Translations under genes and position numbers: made by a program | Part shown: piece after piece, positions 1 through 7,146 of the stretch | Position numbering within the stretch: the first letter of the stretch is position 1 | Layout: each line of letters opens with the position of its first letter | The notes under the pieces: model-generated | The model's database searches: none | The model's input: the letters and a program-made list of their open reading frames with translations, nothing else | Told to the model about the DNA's origin: nothing | IMG/VR virus record: IMGVR_UViG_3300031806_000001 | Location: 1-46,180 of that record | DNA: 46,180 nucleotides | Reading direction: 5' to 3' (one strand) | Origin: a virus

Positions 1-204
1 ATGTCGGCCCCAGGCCCTTCGGGAAGGACCCGTGCCTGCGCAGATGGGACAGGCGGTCAGCCGCGCCCGGTCCTCCCAGCCAGTCCCCTCGCAGGCCGGC
101 CATCGCATCTCCTGAATCCCCAAGCTCTGTGCCGGGTCGCAGAGCATGAGCAACGCGCGTTGGCGCCGTAGCTTCTCCGGCACTGCCCGGGCCACCCCCC
201 TCAA
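1..204 (-). CDS. Partial protein with DnaJ-like zinc-finger pair (3' end off the left edge)
   Basis: An open frame runs off the left edge just downstream of the Gam-like gene. It contains CEGTG and CPICAGTG motifs about 18 residues apart, resembling the cysteine repeats of the DnaJ central domain, a motif seen again at 21935-22510 and 24457-25299. The likely start is TTG at 202-204, or GTG at 193-195, after an AGGGG run. A competing frame starts at ATG 101-103 behind an AGGAG and is also open to the edge, so the assignment is uncertain. No function can be given. Confidence 0.4.
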   Translation of the reverse strand, partial: MRGVARAVPEKLRRQRALLMLCDPAQSLGIQEMRWPACEGTGWEDRARLTACPICAGTGPSRRAWGRH

Positions 205-216
205 CAGCGCCCACCC

Positions 217-747
217 CTACACCTTGCCCACTGCCTCCCGTACGGCCTCGTGGTCAGGCTTGACCCGCCACACTTCGCCCCCAGGCACCCGCCGTATCCC
301 AAGCCGCGCCAGTTCGCGCTCTTTGACCTCACCAGTCTCCAGAGCCTTGCGCAGAGCATCCCGGTCCAGCCGGTGCGCAATCCGCACGAACCCCGCCATG
401 CCGCCCTTCAGCAACCGGATGGCCACGTCTTCCTCGCCCTGACCCTCCGCCACGTCGAGACTGTCCGGGCAGCCGCGGAACGACACCTGGCCGAAGCCCA
501 ACTTGAGAGTCTGGCAGCCGGGCGGGAACAGCACGCTGCGGGCAGCGCGGCACGCCTCCTCCAGCTTGGCCGCCAGCTTACCCCGCCGGGCACGCAGGCC
601 CTGCAAGTCGGGCTCGTGCTCCGCCTTCACGCGGTCCAGGGCCTTCAGCATCCGTGCCCCGACGGCCTCGATTTCGAGGTCGAGAGCCCCCAACTCCCGC
701 AGGCCGCGGTCAACTGCTCCAGCCGTAATCGCCTTGCTCGCGCTCAT
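217..747 (-). CDS. gam: Mu Gam-like host-nuclease inhibitor / DNA-end-binding protein
   Basis: 176 aa. The ATG at 745-747 sits behind GGGAGGG; an upstream in-frame extension runs through the 71-bp repeat array and is not coding. Residues about 20-72 form a charged helix expected to be coiled coil, followed by the Gam-type core with LKLGFGQVSFR (81-91), a segment aligning with the VETLKRLGL region of Mu Gam, and WRVKPDHEAV near the end. In Mu, Gam is a Ku-like dimer that binds double-strand ends and blocks RecBCD-type exonucleases; the same role is inferred here for replicating or injected phage DNA. It has its own promoter at 765-792 and is probably first in a short leftward operon that continues past the window. 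Family assignment is good; the function is by homology. Confidence 0.83.
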   Translation of the reverse strand: MSASKAITAGAVDRGLRELGALDLEIEAVGARMLKALDRVKAEHEPDLQGLRARRGKLAAKLEEACRAARSVLFPPGCQTLKLGFGQVSFRGCPDSLDVAEGQGEEDVAIRLLKGGMAGFVRIAHRLDRDALRKALETGEVKERELARLGIRRVPGGEVWRVKPDHEAVREAVGKV

Positions 748-764
748 CTTGCCCTCCCGCGGCC

Positions 765-792
765 AGCATACTCGTCTTTGCACCTGTGTCAA
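765..792 (-). promoter_or_regulatory. Sigma70-type promoter for the gam operon
   Basis: On the minus strand TTGACA (787-792) is followed by a 16-nt spacer and TATGCT (765-770). The predicted start, about 758, leaves a very short leader holding the GGGAGGG site of the Gam-like gene. The 71-bp repeat array lies immediately upstream, between this promoter and the plus-strand gene at 1249. Confidence 0.7.
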
Positions 793-811
793 GCCTGCCG
801 CGCGAAGACTG

Positions 812-1193
812 TGCGGCCCACATCCCGCCCCACGCCCCGAAGCATCGTGCCGAACACTCCCCGAAGCACGCTCCGAAACCCGTCCGGCCCACGGCCCGCC
901 CCGCGCGGCGAAGCATCGTGCCGAACACTCCCCGAAGCACGCTCCGAAACCCGTCCGGCCCACGGCCCGCCCCGCGCGGCGAAGCATCGTGCCGAACACG
1001 TCCCGGAGCACGCTCCGAAACCGATCCGGCCCACATCCCGCCCCACGCGGCGAAGCATCCTGCGGAACACATCCCGGAGCACGCTGCGAAACCGGTCCGG
1101 CCCACGGCCCGCCCCACGCGGCGAAGCATCCTGCGGAACACATCCCGAAGCACGCTCCGAAACCGGTCTGGCCCACATCCCGCCCCGCCGCTG
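812..1193. repeat. Tandem array of about five 71-bp direct repeats
   Basis: Units begin at 839, 910, 981, 1052 and 1123, exactly 71 bp apart, with a partial unit before the first. Units one to three are almost identical and later ones diverge by a few substitutions. Each unit holds four CGAA motifs spaced 13, 11 and 12 bp, close to one helical turn, followed by a GC block (GGCCCACGGCCCGCCCC). A 71-bp period rotates the reading frame, and none of the long open frames here looks like a protein, so the array is read as non-coding. It occupies most of the gap at 748-1248. Possible roles are an iteron-type origin, a partition centre or a protein-binding array between divergent promoters; the sequence does not decide. 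Confidence 0.9.
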
Positions 1194-1220
1194 GTCGCGT
1201 TCGACCGTAGCAGGTATACT
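1192..1220 (+). promoter_or_regulatory. Possible promoter for the 1249 gene
   Basis: TATACT at 1215-1220 is a near-consensus -10 box, 29 bp before the ATG at 1249. The -35 candidate, TGGTCG at 1192-1197, is weak (3 of 6) with 17-nt spacing, so an activator bound in the adjacent repeat array could be needed. The -10 is good; the rest is inference. Confidence 0.4.
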
Positions 1221-1248
1221 CGCACGGTGGTCCCATAGGGGCAGCGCT

Positions 1249-1944
1249 ATGACCTCCCCGCACGTGCGCTGGTGGCTTCGGGGCCGAATCGGCCCGCTCT
1301 TGGTCTGTGTGTTCCTCGCCGCCCTCGTGCTGACCCCAGTCTGCCTTGCCCCCTTGGCCGCTTCCGCTAGCCAGCCGCCGGCGGATAGCCCGCTGCAGAC
1401 CTCTCAGGAATCCGTCAACCCACCTTCTGAGCCCCGGAGGGAACCTATGGGAACTGGCTGGCCGGTCTTCATCACCGCTTGTGGGATGCTCGGTGCAGCC
1501 TTGATAGCGGCCGCCGCCAGCGTCGTCACGCAACTCGTCATGGCGCGGGCGCAGAACAGACGCGACGACAAGGCCCACGCAAGGGAGCGCAGCAAGCTCG
1601 CCTGCCAAGTTCGCGAAGACTTATTCTGCCGTGGCCATGCCGCCTTGTGCGGCGTCCTCACAGACCCAGGCCAAGCCGATCGGTACGAGCGGGAGATGAT
1701 TGAGGTCTTCGCAAGGATGCAGGTCTTGGGCGAGTTGGATACGGCAAGGCAGTACTTCGACGCGCTGCACAAGTTGCGTCGATCACTCGAGGAGACTCGC
1801 CGAGACCCCCAGTACGTCTGCGATGGCGCACTGACGCAGGCTGGGCGGCAGCACGCGGTCGAACTGTGGGGCGGCGCCCATGCGGACGCTCTCCAGGCCA
1901 TGCTTGACCGAATGCGAGAACTACACGACGAAGCCGACGAGTGA
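1249..1944 (+). CDS. Two-helix membrane protein of unknown function
   Basis: 231 aa. Start at ATG 1249-1251 with AGGGG eight bases upstream; the longer in-frame opening crosses the tandem repeats and is rejected. There is a hydrophobic segment at residues 13-37, a Pro/Ser-rich stretch (42-68), a second hydrophobic segment (72-98), then a soluble, charged, largely helical C-terminal domain of about 130 residues beginning with the basic RAQNRRDDK stretch. The likely topology is N-in with a short external loop and the C-domain in the cytoplasm. It stands in the plus orientation inside a minus-strand operon, followed by a small gene at 2018, which is how phage accessory (moron) cassettes usually sit. 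No family recognised. Confidence 0.65.
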   Translation: MTSPHVRWWLRGRIGPLLVCVFLAALVLTPVCLAPLAASASQPPADSPLQTSQESVNPPSEPRREPMGTGWPVFITACGMLGAALIAAAASVVTQLVMARAQNRRDDKAHARERSKLACQVREDLFCRGHAALCGVLTDPGQADRYEREMIEVFARMQVLGELDTARQYFDALHKLRRSLEETRRDPQYVCDGALTQAGRQHAVELWGGAHADALQAMLDRMRELHDEADE

Positions 1945-2017
1945 CCCGGGCCAGACCCATGCACAGCCCTCCGAACCCGTTGACGCCGCCCCCTCTAGCT
2001 ATCGAAGGAGACGAGCC

Positions 2018-2269
2018 ATGCCAGGACGTTGCCAGGTAGTGCTGGACGATGTGCGCTGCGAAGCCGAAGCCACAGAGGCGATTCGGAACCGTCACAACGA
2101 TGGGTCAGAGGACTTCTTTCTGCACTGCGCAGCACACCGCCATGAGGCTTGGGAGCAGGTGAAGTTCGACCTCGAAGAGGCTGTTCCTGGCCGGGACATC
2201 GCCACCGTCGGAGCGGTTGACATCCGCCTCGTCCCCGCGGACGTCATCCAAGCCAGCCTCGAGAGTTGA
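2018..2269 (+). CDS. Small hypothetical protein, accessory cassette
   Basis: 83 aa. ATG at 2018 follows GAAGGAG at ideal spacing, which decides the start. The N-terminal part has paired Cys and His residues (CQV...RCEAEA...HCAAHRHE) that could hold one metal ion, so a small zinc-binding fold is possible but not certain. It is probably co-transcribed with the membrane protein that ends 73 bp upstream. It converges with the methyltransferase gene only 15 bp away, leaving almost no room for a terminator. No family recognised. Confidence 0.6.
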   Translation: MPGRCQVVLDDVRCEAEATEAIRNRHNDGSEDFFLHCAAHRHEAWEQVKFDLEEAVPGRDIATVGAVDIRLVPADVIQASLES

Positions 2270-2284
2270 CCTCCGCTCGGGAGC

Positions 2285-3022
2285 TTATGGTCTCCTGAGG
2301 AGCGGCTGGAGGCCCAGGCGCTGCTGGGCGTAGGGGATGGCTCTCTGCGCGGCACGCACCCGATCCCGCGCGAGATCCGCGCTGGCCGGCACCAGCTCAA
2401 TCCCCACCGCGTCGAGCCCGAGTTCCGCGCAGGCGACGAGTGAACTGCCGGACCCGCAGGTAGGGTCCAGGACGAGCTTCACGCCCTGGTGCGCCTGCAG
2501 CAGGAGCTTGTAGAGCCGCACCGGCTTCTCGCACACGTGCCAGCGGCCCTGGGGGTGGTTCGACTGCGGGCGCGGGACCTCGATGACGCCGTGATACCAG
2601 GGCATGATGTCCTGTCGCGGCAGCCCATCGCCCTTCCTCGCGTAGACGATGAACTCGTAGAGCGTCGCCCAGATGCGGCCCCCCAGGGGACCGCGCCGCT
2701 TCATCCCGTTCCGCCCCCACCACACCAGCGTCTGGCAGTACTGCCAGCCAGCCTCCCCGATGAGGGCACGATGCACGGGTAGCCCATCGGGGTCGCAGTG
2801 GGCGTAGAGGACGGCGTCATGCGCGCCTGCCGCGTAGCAGACCGCGTAGAACGCCGCCAGCCAAGCGCGGTAGTCTGCCTGCGGGCGGGCGTCATCCACG
2901 CCCGCGCCGAACTCCTTCCCCAGGTTGAACGGCGGGTCGGCCAGTACCAAGTCGTACCGTCCCCGGTGTTCCGCCCGGGCCAGCACCTCCAGGCAGTCCC
3001 CTTGGATGACCTCGACGCTCAA
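2285..3022 (-). CDS. DNA methyltransferase, N6-adenine or N4-cytosine type
   Basis: 245 aa from the TTG at 3020-3022, which has AAGGAG eight bases upstream and a TTGA overlap with the preceding stop; a GTG nine codons earlier (3049) lacks a good site. DPPF (motif IV, residues 29-32) precedes the AdoMet-binding LDPTCGSGS (motif I, 185-193), the order of beta-class amino-methyltransferases. It transfers a methyl group from AdoMet to the exocyclic amine of A or C in DNA. A stand-alone enzyme with no visible restriction partner, it probably protects phage DNA or marks its own regulatory sites. It is the last gene of the long early operon. Target sequence and base cannot be read from the sequence. 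Confidence 0.88.
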   Translation of the reverse strand: MSVEVIQGDCLEVLARAEHRGRYDLVLADPPFNLGKEFGAGVDDARPQADYRAWLAAFYAVCYAAGAHDAVLYAHCDPDGLPVHRALIGEAGWQYCQTLVWWGRNGMKRRGPLGGRIWATLYEFIVYARKGDGLPRQDIMPWYHGVIEVPRPQSNHPQGRWHVCEKPVRLYKLLLQAHQGVKLVLDPTCGSGSSLVACAELGLDAVGIELVPASADLARDRVRAAQRAIPYAQQRLGLQPLLRRP

Positions 3023-3351
3023 CCCTCGCTCTCCTTGCCCGTCGGGCACGCCGTCCGGCCCAGGGCAGGCAACTCAGCCCCTGGTCTGCCTGTTCTGCCG
3101 TCGGCACACTGCGCCTCGGGATTCTGTCTATGTGCAGGATTCCCGGGGTAGCCGGGGTCTGCTGGTCCGCTGATCCCGCGCCGGTACGGGTAGAGCGGGC
3201 AGTCCCCGGTTGGGCAGCCCCGCACGGCAGCATGGCTACCCCCCGAGCACTCGAGGCACTTGCTGCGGATCGCCACCCGAGGCGTCTGGACCACGCCTTC
3301 CGGCCGGCTAGTCATCACTCTCCGCGACTTAGCCGCCATCATTCCGCCCAT
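3019..3351 (-). CDS. Small zinc-finger protein (CLECSGG...CPLYPYR motif)
   Basis: 110 aa. The four cysteines at residues 32, 35, 46 and 51, in the context KCLECSGGS...GCPTGDCPLYPYRRG, match a small metal-binding motif that recurs in phage replication regions. The C-terminal 50 residues are low-complexity and Gly/Pro/Ala-rich. The start overlaps the end of the initiator gene by about 23 bp; ATG codons at 3342 and 3339 are alternatives. Its position between the initiator and a methyltransferase suggests a DNA-metabolism accessory role. Metal binding is likely; a specific function is not known to me. Confidence 0.7.
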   Translation of the reverse strand: MGGMMAAKSRRVMTSRPEGVVQTPRVAIRSKCLECSGGSHAAVRGCPTGDCPLYPYRRGISGPADPGYPGNPAHRQNPEAQCADGRTGRPGAELPALGRTACPTGKESEG

Positions 3352-4426
3352 CTGCCCGTGCCCGCATGACCTTCCGCACTTCCCCGCCCAATCCGAACGC
3401 GCCCAGTGGCTTGGCGCGGGCCTCCGGCGTCAGCCTGATGATCTTGGGTAGCCGTGCCTCCGCTTCAGTCACGATGGCCTCCCGCTCGTCCGGCTGGAGC
3501 CCCTCGAAGGCCGCCTCCAACTCGGCGCGCTCCTGGTCCTCGGCCCGACGTGCGGTGCGCTCCACCTCGGCCCGGCGCGCCCGCTCCTGCTCCGCCGCCT
3601 CCTGACGCAACCGTTCGGCTTCCTCACGCACAGCCCGCTCCCCGACCGCTCGGATCTCCCGTTCGAGACAGGCCCGGACGTACGCCACCGGCGCCCGCCG
3701 GCTCGCCAGCCATGTGCGCGGCTCCAGGGCGTGCGCCCGGGCCCACTGGCTGATCGCTCCCTGCCCATGCCGCAACCCCTGTGCCGTCCGCAGGACGCCA
3801 AGCACCTCCGCTCTGTCCGCCTCATCCAGCGCTTCGAGCCACCCGGCGATCTGCTCGGCTCCGGCCCCGAACAGGCTGCCCTGTACGGCTTCGGCTTGCG
3901 TTGGCGGAGGTCGAAGCGCGCTCTCTCTGCCGTCCTTGCTCCTGGGCATCTGCTCACCGCCGGTGGAGAGAGAGAGTATCTCTGACTGGTTAACTGACGT
4001 ACTTGTGCGCAGTGGTTGCGCTCCCAGAGCGCACTGGTTGCGCTCTCGAGGCGCAATGGCTGCGCACCTCGCAGGCGCGCAGGTGCGCACTGGTTGCGCA
4101 CCTCGAGGGCCGGCAGGCGCGCACTGATCGCCCATGCTGGCTGGCAGATTGAGGCGGTAGATGATCACCCCATGGCGCGTCCGCCCATCGCGCCGCAGCC
4201 ATCCGATCTCCTCGATCACGCGGACTGCCAGTTGAGCCGCCCGACGGCTCAGGCCCGTCTCGGCGGCGATCCGCTCCTGGCTCGGGTAGATGCTAGCGCC
4301 GTCCTCGTCGGCGTACGCCGCCAAGCACATGAGCACAAGCCGTTCGGCGCTCGTCAGGGCCCCCGGACAGCCAGCGCACATGTGGCTGAGCGTCTCCCAT
4401 GACTGCCCGATCAACTTCCAGCTCAC
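3329..4426 (-). CDS. Replication initiator-like winged-helix protein carrying iterons in its gene
   Basis: 365 aa. GTG at 4424-4426 was chosen because GGAGGG lies nine bases upstream and the codon overlaps the preceding stop as GTGA. Residues about 22-95 form a winged-helix domain (LTSAERLVLMCLAAYADEDG, then SQERIAAETGLSRRAAQLAVRVIEEIGWL), typical of phage replication-organiser proteins such as lambda O-type initiators. Residues 100-141 are a Cys/Ala/Arg-rich linker encoded by the repeated 22-bp elements at 4007-4133. The C-terminal half has a DUF-like helical region and a long charged helix (about 255-320). It probably binds the iterons within its own gene and recruits host helicase. It could instead be a transcription factor; the internal iterons favour replication. 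Confidence 0.68.
   Translation of the reverse strand: MSWKLIGQSWETLSHMCAGCPGALTSAERLVLMCLAAYADEDGASIYPSQERIAAETGLSRRAAQLAVRVIEEIGWLRRDGRTRHGVIIYRLNLPASMGDQCAPAGPRGAQPVRTCAPARCAAIAPRERNQCALGAQPLRTSTSVNQSEILSLSTGGEQMPRSKDGRESALRPPPTQAEAVQGSLFGAGAEQIAGWLEALDEADRAEVLGVLRTAQGLRHGQGAISQWARAHALEPRTWLASRRAPVAYVRACLEREIRAVGERAVREEAERLRQEAAEQERARRAEVERTARRAEDQERAELEAAFEGLQPDEREAIVTEAEARLPKIIRLTPEARAKPLGAFGLGGEVRKVMRARADGRNDGG
4007..4133. other. Iteron-like repeats inside the initiator gene; candidate replication origin
   Basis: Near-palindromic repeats of GCGCA(C/G)TGGTTGCGC begin at 4007, 4029, 4051 and 4085, with degenerate copies near 4077 and 4119. The first three are exactly 22 bp apart (two helical turns). 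Immediately left, 3970-4005 is the least GC-rich stretch of the gene and contains GGTTAACTGACG, a possible unwinding element. The arrangement parallels lambda ori, where four iterons lie within gene O next to an AT-rich segment. The repeats and spacing are directly seen; origin function is inferred. Confidence 0.6.
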
Positions 4427-5160
4427 GCCGTTCCGCCCTCCAGGACTATGCGCACCGCGTGGGCCACGGCCCGCCCCATCGGCAGTGGTACGCCATTCCC
4501 GAGCGCTTGCCAGGCGCCTTCCAGCGTGAAGGGCGTGCCCTTGAAGAAGTCTGGCGGCAGCCCCTGGAGCTCGCAGGCTTCGCCCATCGCGCGCCAGGAC
4601 CGATACCCGAACTCCCTGCATCGCATCGCGCCACGCTTATGCCCCGCGCCGAACCTCGCCCCTCCGGATGCTCGGACGCAGCAGCGCCATTCCGGGTGCT
4701 CGAGCGCTGCGAGCTGGATGTGCGCCATCAGGTCCGCCGGTCCCCGGCGCCGCAGCCCGAACCAGAAGCGCCGGCGGCGGTTCTGCTTCTCACCGAGCCA
4801 CCGGTTGTTGAGCACGAAGGAGCTGACGCCGTAGTCCTCCATGACCGGGGCCGGTGCCCGCTCCACGTTCTCCATGACGAACCAGCTTGGGCGGGCGTCC
4901 GCCACGCAGCGCGCGAACTCCGGGATGAGGTTCGCTCCCGGTTTGAGCCCACGCTGACGCACCATCGCAGCCATACTGCTGTGCGCCTGACACGGTGGCC
5001 CGCCGATCACCCCGTCGAAGCGTCCTGCCGGCGGGTGGAAGTGCCGGACGTCCCCACCCCACAGCAAGTCCGGGCCCCGGACCACGCAGAAGCCCTCTTC
5101 CTCGAAGGCCCGGTCCAGCAGCCCGATCCCCGGGAACAGGCTGAGCACGAGTTCGTTCAC
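4423..5160 (-). CDS. C5-cytosine DNA methyltransferase
   Basis: 245 aa. All core motifs are present: FPGIGLLD (9-16, AdoMet binding), GGPPCQ (53-58, catalytic Cys57), ENVE (97-100), QNRRRRFWFG (126-135) and GNGVP (221-225). It is short for the family (usually 320-420 aa) because the target-recognition region between about 140 and 205 is small. The GTG start overlaps the previous stop as GTGA, and its own stop overlaps the initiator start in the same way, so the three genes are translationally coupled. Methylation of C5 of a cytosine in a specific DNA motif, probably for protection from host restriction; specificity unknown. Confidence 0.92.
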   Translation of the reverse strand: MNELVLSLFPGIGLLDRAFEEEGFCVVRGPDLLWGGDVRHFHPPAGRFDGVIGGPPCQAHSSMAAMVRQRGLKPGANLIPEFARCVADARPSWFVMENVERAPAPVMEDYGVSSFVLNNRWLGEKQNRRRRFWFGLRRRGPADLMAHIQLAALEHPEWRCCVRASGGARFGAGHKRGAMRCREFGYRSWRAMGEACELQGLPPDFFKGTPFTLEGAWQALGNGVPLPMGRAVAHAVRIVLEGGTA

Positions 5161-6005
5161 AGCGTTCCGGCCTCCTCCGATCCCGACTCATCAGCCGTGG
5201 TGGCTTCTGATGGCTCGAATGGCCTCAATGCCTCGCGCAGGTAGCAAATCTCGTTACCCGCTCTCACGAGTGTCCCTCGCAGGTGAGTCAGATTGGGCTC
5301 CAGCCGTTGACACAGCGCATCCCTCCCGTAGTTCCACGATGGCGGGTGGTCGGGATCGTAGCCGTGCGCAATGAGCCCGGCGCGGAGTTCCTCGTACTTG
5401 CGCATCGCACTCTTGGCGGTATCCGCTTCGTCTCGCGCGGCGTCCAAGCGCTTCATCAACTTCTCGCTGGCGCGCCATCCGATCTCCCGATCACTCTTCT
5501 CTTCCGCGATGAACTCTGTCCACCATTGTCTCTCCATTTTGTGGAGTCCCTCGTCGCTCTCCAAAGTGCGTGACTCCGGCCTCCGGCAGCGGCAGATGAG
5601 GACATAGCGTGCGACACTCTCCGGGAATGGGATGTCGCGCCAGACTGCCTTCCGCTTCGTGACAACCCGCCCACCATTCGGCGTAACCCACACCAGCCCC
5701 GCGCTCTCCGGCACCTCCTCGGGCGCGATGAGCTTCCACGGGCAGGCGAAGTAGAACTCGTTGCAATTCAGCAGGTATCCCGTCCATTTCCGATCGCGTA
5801 GGAAGTCGCCGCGATGCACCTTCACCTCGTAGGCCGTGTACTGCGGATGTGCCCAGGAGCGGGCCATCACCCAGGCGTCCATCTGCTGATAGTCGCGGAG
5901 CGTCGGGCCATCCTTACATGCCGGTACGAACAGATCCTTGCTGTGTTTCCGCGCGAGCGCGGCGATGATCTCTTCCGCGCTCATCTGCCGTATAGTAGTC
6001 GTCAT
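5157..6005 (-). CDS. MmcB-like PD-(D/E)XK nuclease-fold protein
   Basis: 282 aa. Residues 40-90 carry the restriction-endonuclease-like core: an Asp at 43 (MDAWVMARSW), then YEVKVHRGDFLRDRKW with Glu60 and Lys62, followed by YL..CNEFYFACP. This is the signature of the MmcB family of DNA-repair nucleases. The second half (about 155-235) is helical with coiled-coil character and is not part of the usual 150-aa MmcB core, so it may mediate oligomerisation or partner binding. Coupled with the C5 methyltransferase by a GTGA overlap. Likely a metal-dependent nuclease in phage recombination or replication; activity not shown. Confidence 0.72.
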   Translation of the reverse strand: MTTTIRQMSAEEIIAALARKHSKDLFVPACKDGPTLRDYQQMDAWVMARSWAHPQYTAYEVKVHRGDFLRDRKWTGYLLNCNEFYFACPWKLIAPEEVPESAGLVWVTPNGGRVVTKRKAVWRDIPFPESVARYVLICRCRRPESRTLESDEGLHKMERQWWTEFIAEEKSDREIGWRASEKLMKRLDAARDEADTAKSAMRKYEELRAGLIAHGYDPDHPPSWNYGRDALCQRLEPNLTHLRGTLVRAGNEICYLREALRPFEPSEATTADESGSEEAGTL

Positions 6006-6032
6006 GTTCTCACCCAGCCATCCTCTCGTTGG

Positions 6033-6386
6033 CTATGCGCGGTCAGCCCGATTGAAGTGCTGATCGAGCGCTCCCTGGAGCACTCGGGCGCAGGGCCGGC
6101 AAAGAAGCGCGAAGTCGTCCGTGCAGCCGCGAGGATGCCCATGCCTATCCAAATCTGCGCGCTGTACGATGAGTTCAGCACGTCCTGCGCAAATAGAGCA
6201 CGACCGGCCTCGTACTGATTCAACGACAATCCCCGGAACTGTTCTGTCCTCGGTCATGGGTCCTTTGGTCTCCTTTCTGCCCGAGGTTTCACTCTCCATC
6301 CGCTCTCGCAGGAACGCGATCCGCTCGCCGTCAACGATGAACTCGTAGTGGATCTCGCCACCGCTACCATCAGGGTTCTGAGTCAT
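6033..6386 (-). CDS. Small protein with a CxxC...CxxC zinc-binding half
   Basis: 117 aa. ATG at 6384-6386 overlaps the preceding stop as ATGA behind GGAGGAG. The N-terminal 45 residues are polar (EIHYEFIVDGERIAFLRERM). The second half has CSIC and LCRPC pairs separated by about 30 residues including DRHGHPRGC, giving a treble-clef-like or HNH-like spacing, but no clear HNH catalytic His-Asn-His set. A nuclease relative or a zinc ribbon are both possible. It ends 27 bp before the MmcB-like gene. Confidence 0.6.
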   Translation of the reverse strand: MTQNPDGSGGEIHYEFIVDGERIAFLRERMESETSGRKETKGPMTEDRTVPGIVVESVRGRSCSICAGRAELIVQRADLDRHGHPRGCTDDFALLCRPCARVLQGALDQHFNRADRA

Positions 6387-6559
6387 GAACTCCTCCACGC
6401 CAGCTCGTCGTGTGTCCGGCCATCCAGCATCCGCCCAGCCGCTTTGCGGCCACCGTTCTGGAAGATGTCGATGGCTATCGCCAAGTCGCCACGCACTTCG
6501 TCGAAGTCCTTCTGCAACCGGACGCAGTTCGCACACTTCGTGCCCTGCTTCGTGGTCAT
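6383..6559 (-). CDS. 58-aa protein: CxxC followed by a DUF5131-type C-terminal tail
   Basis: 58 aa. ATG at 6557-6559 overlaps the stop of the N-glycosidase-like gene (ATGA) and its TGA overlaps the next ATG. A CANC pair (residues 9-12) opens a short helical region. The last 20 residues, centred on GRKAAGRMLDGRTHDELAW, are nearly identical to the C-terminus of the DUF5131 protein at 7147-8163, at DNA as well as protein level. The tail is therefore a shuffled or duplicated module. No function known; the coupling on both sides makes it a real gene. Confidence 0.72.
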   Translation of the reverse strand: MTTKQGTKCANCVRLQKDFDEVRGDLAIAIDIFQNGGRKAAGRMLDGRTHDELAWRSS

Positions 6560-6885
6560 CCCGTGCCCTCCTCCTGGACAAGGGGTTCGTGGTACAGCAC
6601 ATCCTTCCCGTGCGCGATCGCGTACTCGATCTCGCGGCGGGTTGATTCGCCGATGTACCCGCCCACATTGAGGACGTAGATGGAGTCGGCCCGGTCAATC
6701 TTGCGCAGGTGAAGCTCATCGAGGCGCGCCTTCTGTTCATCTGTCAGCGCATGGCCATCGGCGTGGCCAAAGAGCCCGACCGTCAGGACGATGAAGCCTC
6801 CGAGTGTCCAGGCGCGCTCTGCCTCCTCGTACGCCTGCTTGAAACGGGTGCTCCCACACAGACACACGATCTTCGGATCATTCAC
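6556..6885 (-). CDS. Nucleoside 2-deoxyribosyltransferase-like protein
   Basis: 109 aa. CGSTRF (10-15) forms the N-terminal phosphate/ribose loop, and IDRADSIYVLN (63-73) followed by GYIGESTRREIEYA (76-89), with the catalytic-type glutamate in GES, matches the nucleoside 2-deoxyribosyltransferase / deoxynucleotide N-hydrolase fold. Such enzymes cleave or exchange the N-glycosidic bond of (deoxy)nucleotides. In a phage this could adjust nucleotide pools or supply or remove modified bases. GTG start within a GTGA overlap with the preceding gene. The fold is confident; substrate and reaction direction are not. Confidence 0.8.
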   Translation of the reverse strand: MNDPKIVCLCGSTRFKQAYEEAERAWTLGGFIVLTVGLFGHADGHALTDEQKARLDELHLRKIDRADSIYVLNVGGYIGESTRREIEYAIAHGKDVLYHEPLVQEEGTG

Positions 6886-7136
6886 AGCGTGCGCCCTCCT
6901 CCCTGCCCTTCGTAGTCCTGCCCTCGTCCCGCTCGCCTGCGGTGAGCGTCTGTTTCACACATCGTCTGCCACATGCCATCAGCCCGCGTCTGCCCGTCCC
7001 GTGCCGTCAGCCGAGCCAGAGTCCGGGCCGTCCGGTTCCGTATATCCTCGATTCGACACGCCGGACCACGCCAGAACTCGCCTTGCCCGAGCACGGAGGA
7101 CCGATAGCGCACCACAATGATCCGCTGACTGTGCAT
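6882..7136 (-). CDS. Small hypothetical basic protein
   Basis: 84 aa from ATG 7134-7136; an upstream in-frame extension overlaps the DUF5131 gene and is rejected. It is rich in Arg and Gln with no hydrophobic segment, and ends in a Gly/Arg-rich tail that overlaps the next start by GTGA. There is one possible strand-rich motif (RIIVVRYRSSVL). It lies only 10 bp after the DUF5131 stop, so it is co-transcribed. No family recognised. Confidence 0.55.
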   Translation of the reverse strand: MHSQRIIVVRYRSSVLGQGEFWRGPACRIEDIRNRTARTLARLTARDGQTRADGMWQTMCETDAHRRRAGRGQDYEGQGGGRTL

Positions 7137-7146
7137 CGCGCCTGCT

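Noticed and set aside
812-1193. CRISPR array
   Set aside because: The 71-bp units are contiguous copies with no unique spacers and no Cas genes nearby.
250-1608. Long open frames on both strands across the repeat array (including a 463-codon minus frame and plus frames from 250)
   Set aside because: They come from the low stop-codon frequency of GC-rich DNA and the 71-bp tandem repeat; only the Gam-like C-terminus (217-747) and the frame from 1249 look like proteins with ribosome sites.
6002-6229. 75-codon minus-strand ORF ending with an ATGA overlap before the MmcB-like gene
   Set aside because: It lies almost wholly inside the better-supported 6033-6386 gene in another frame and has no motif.
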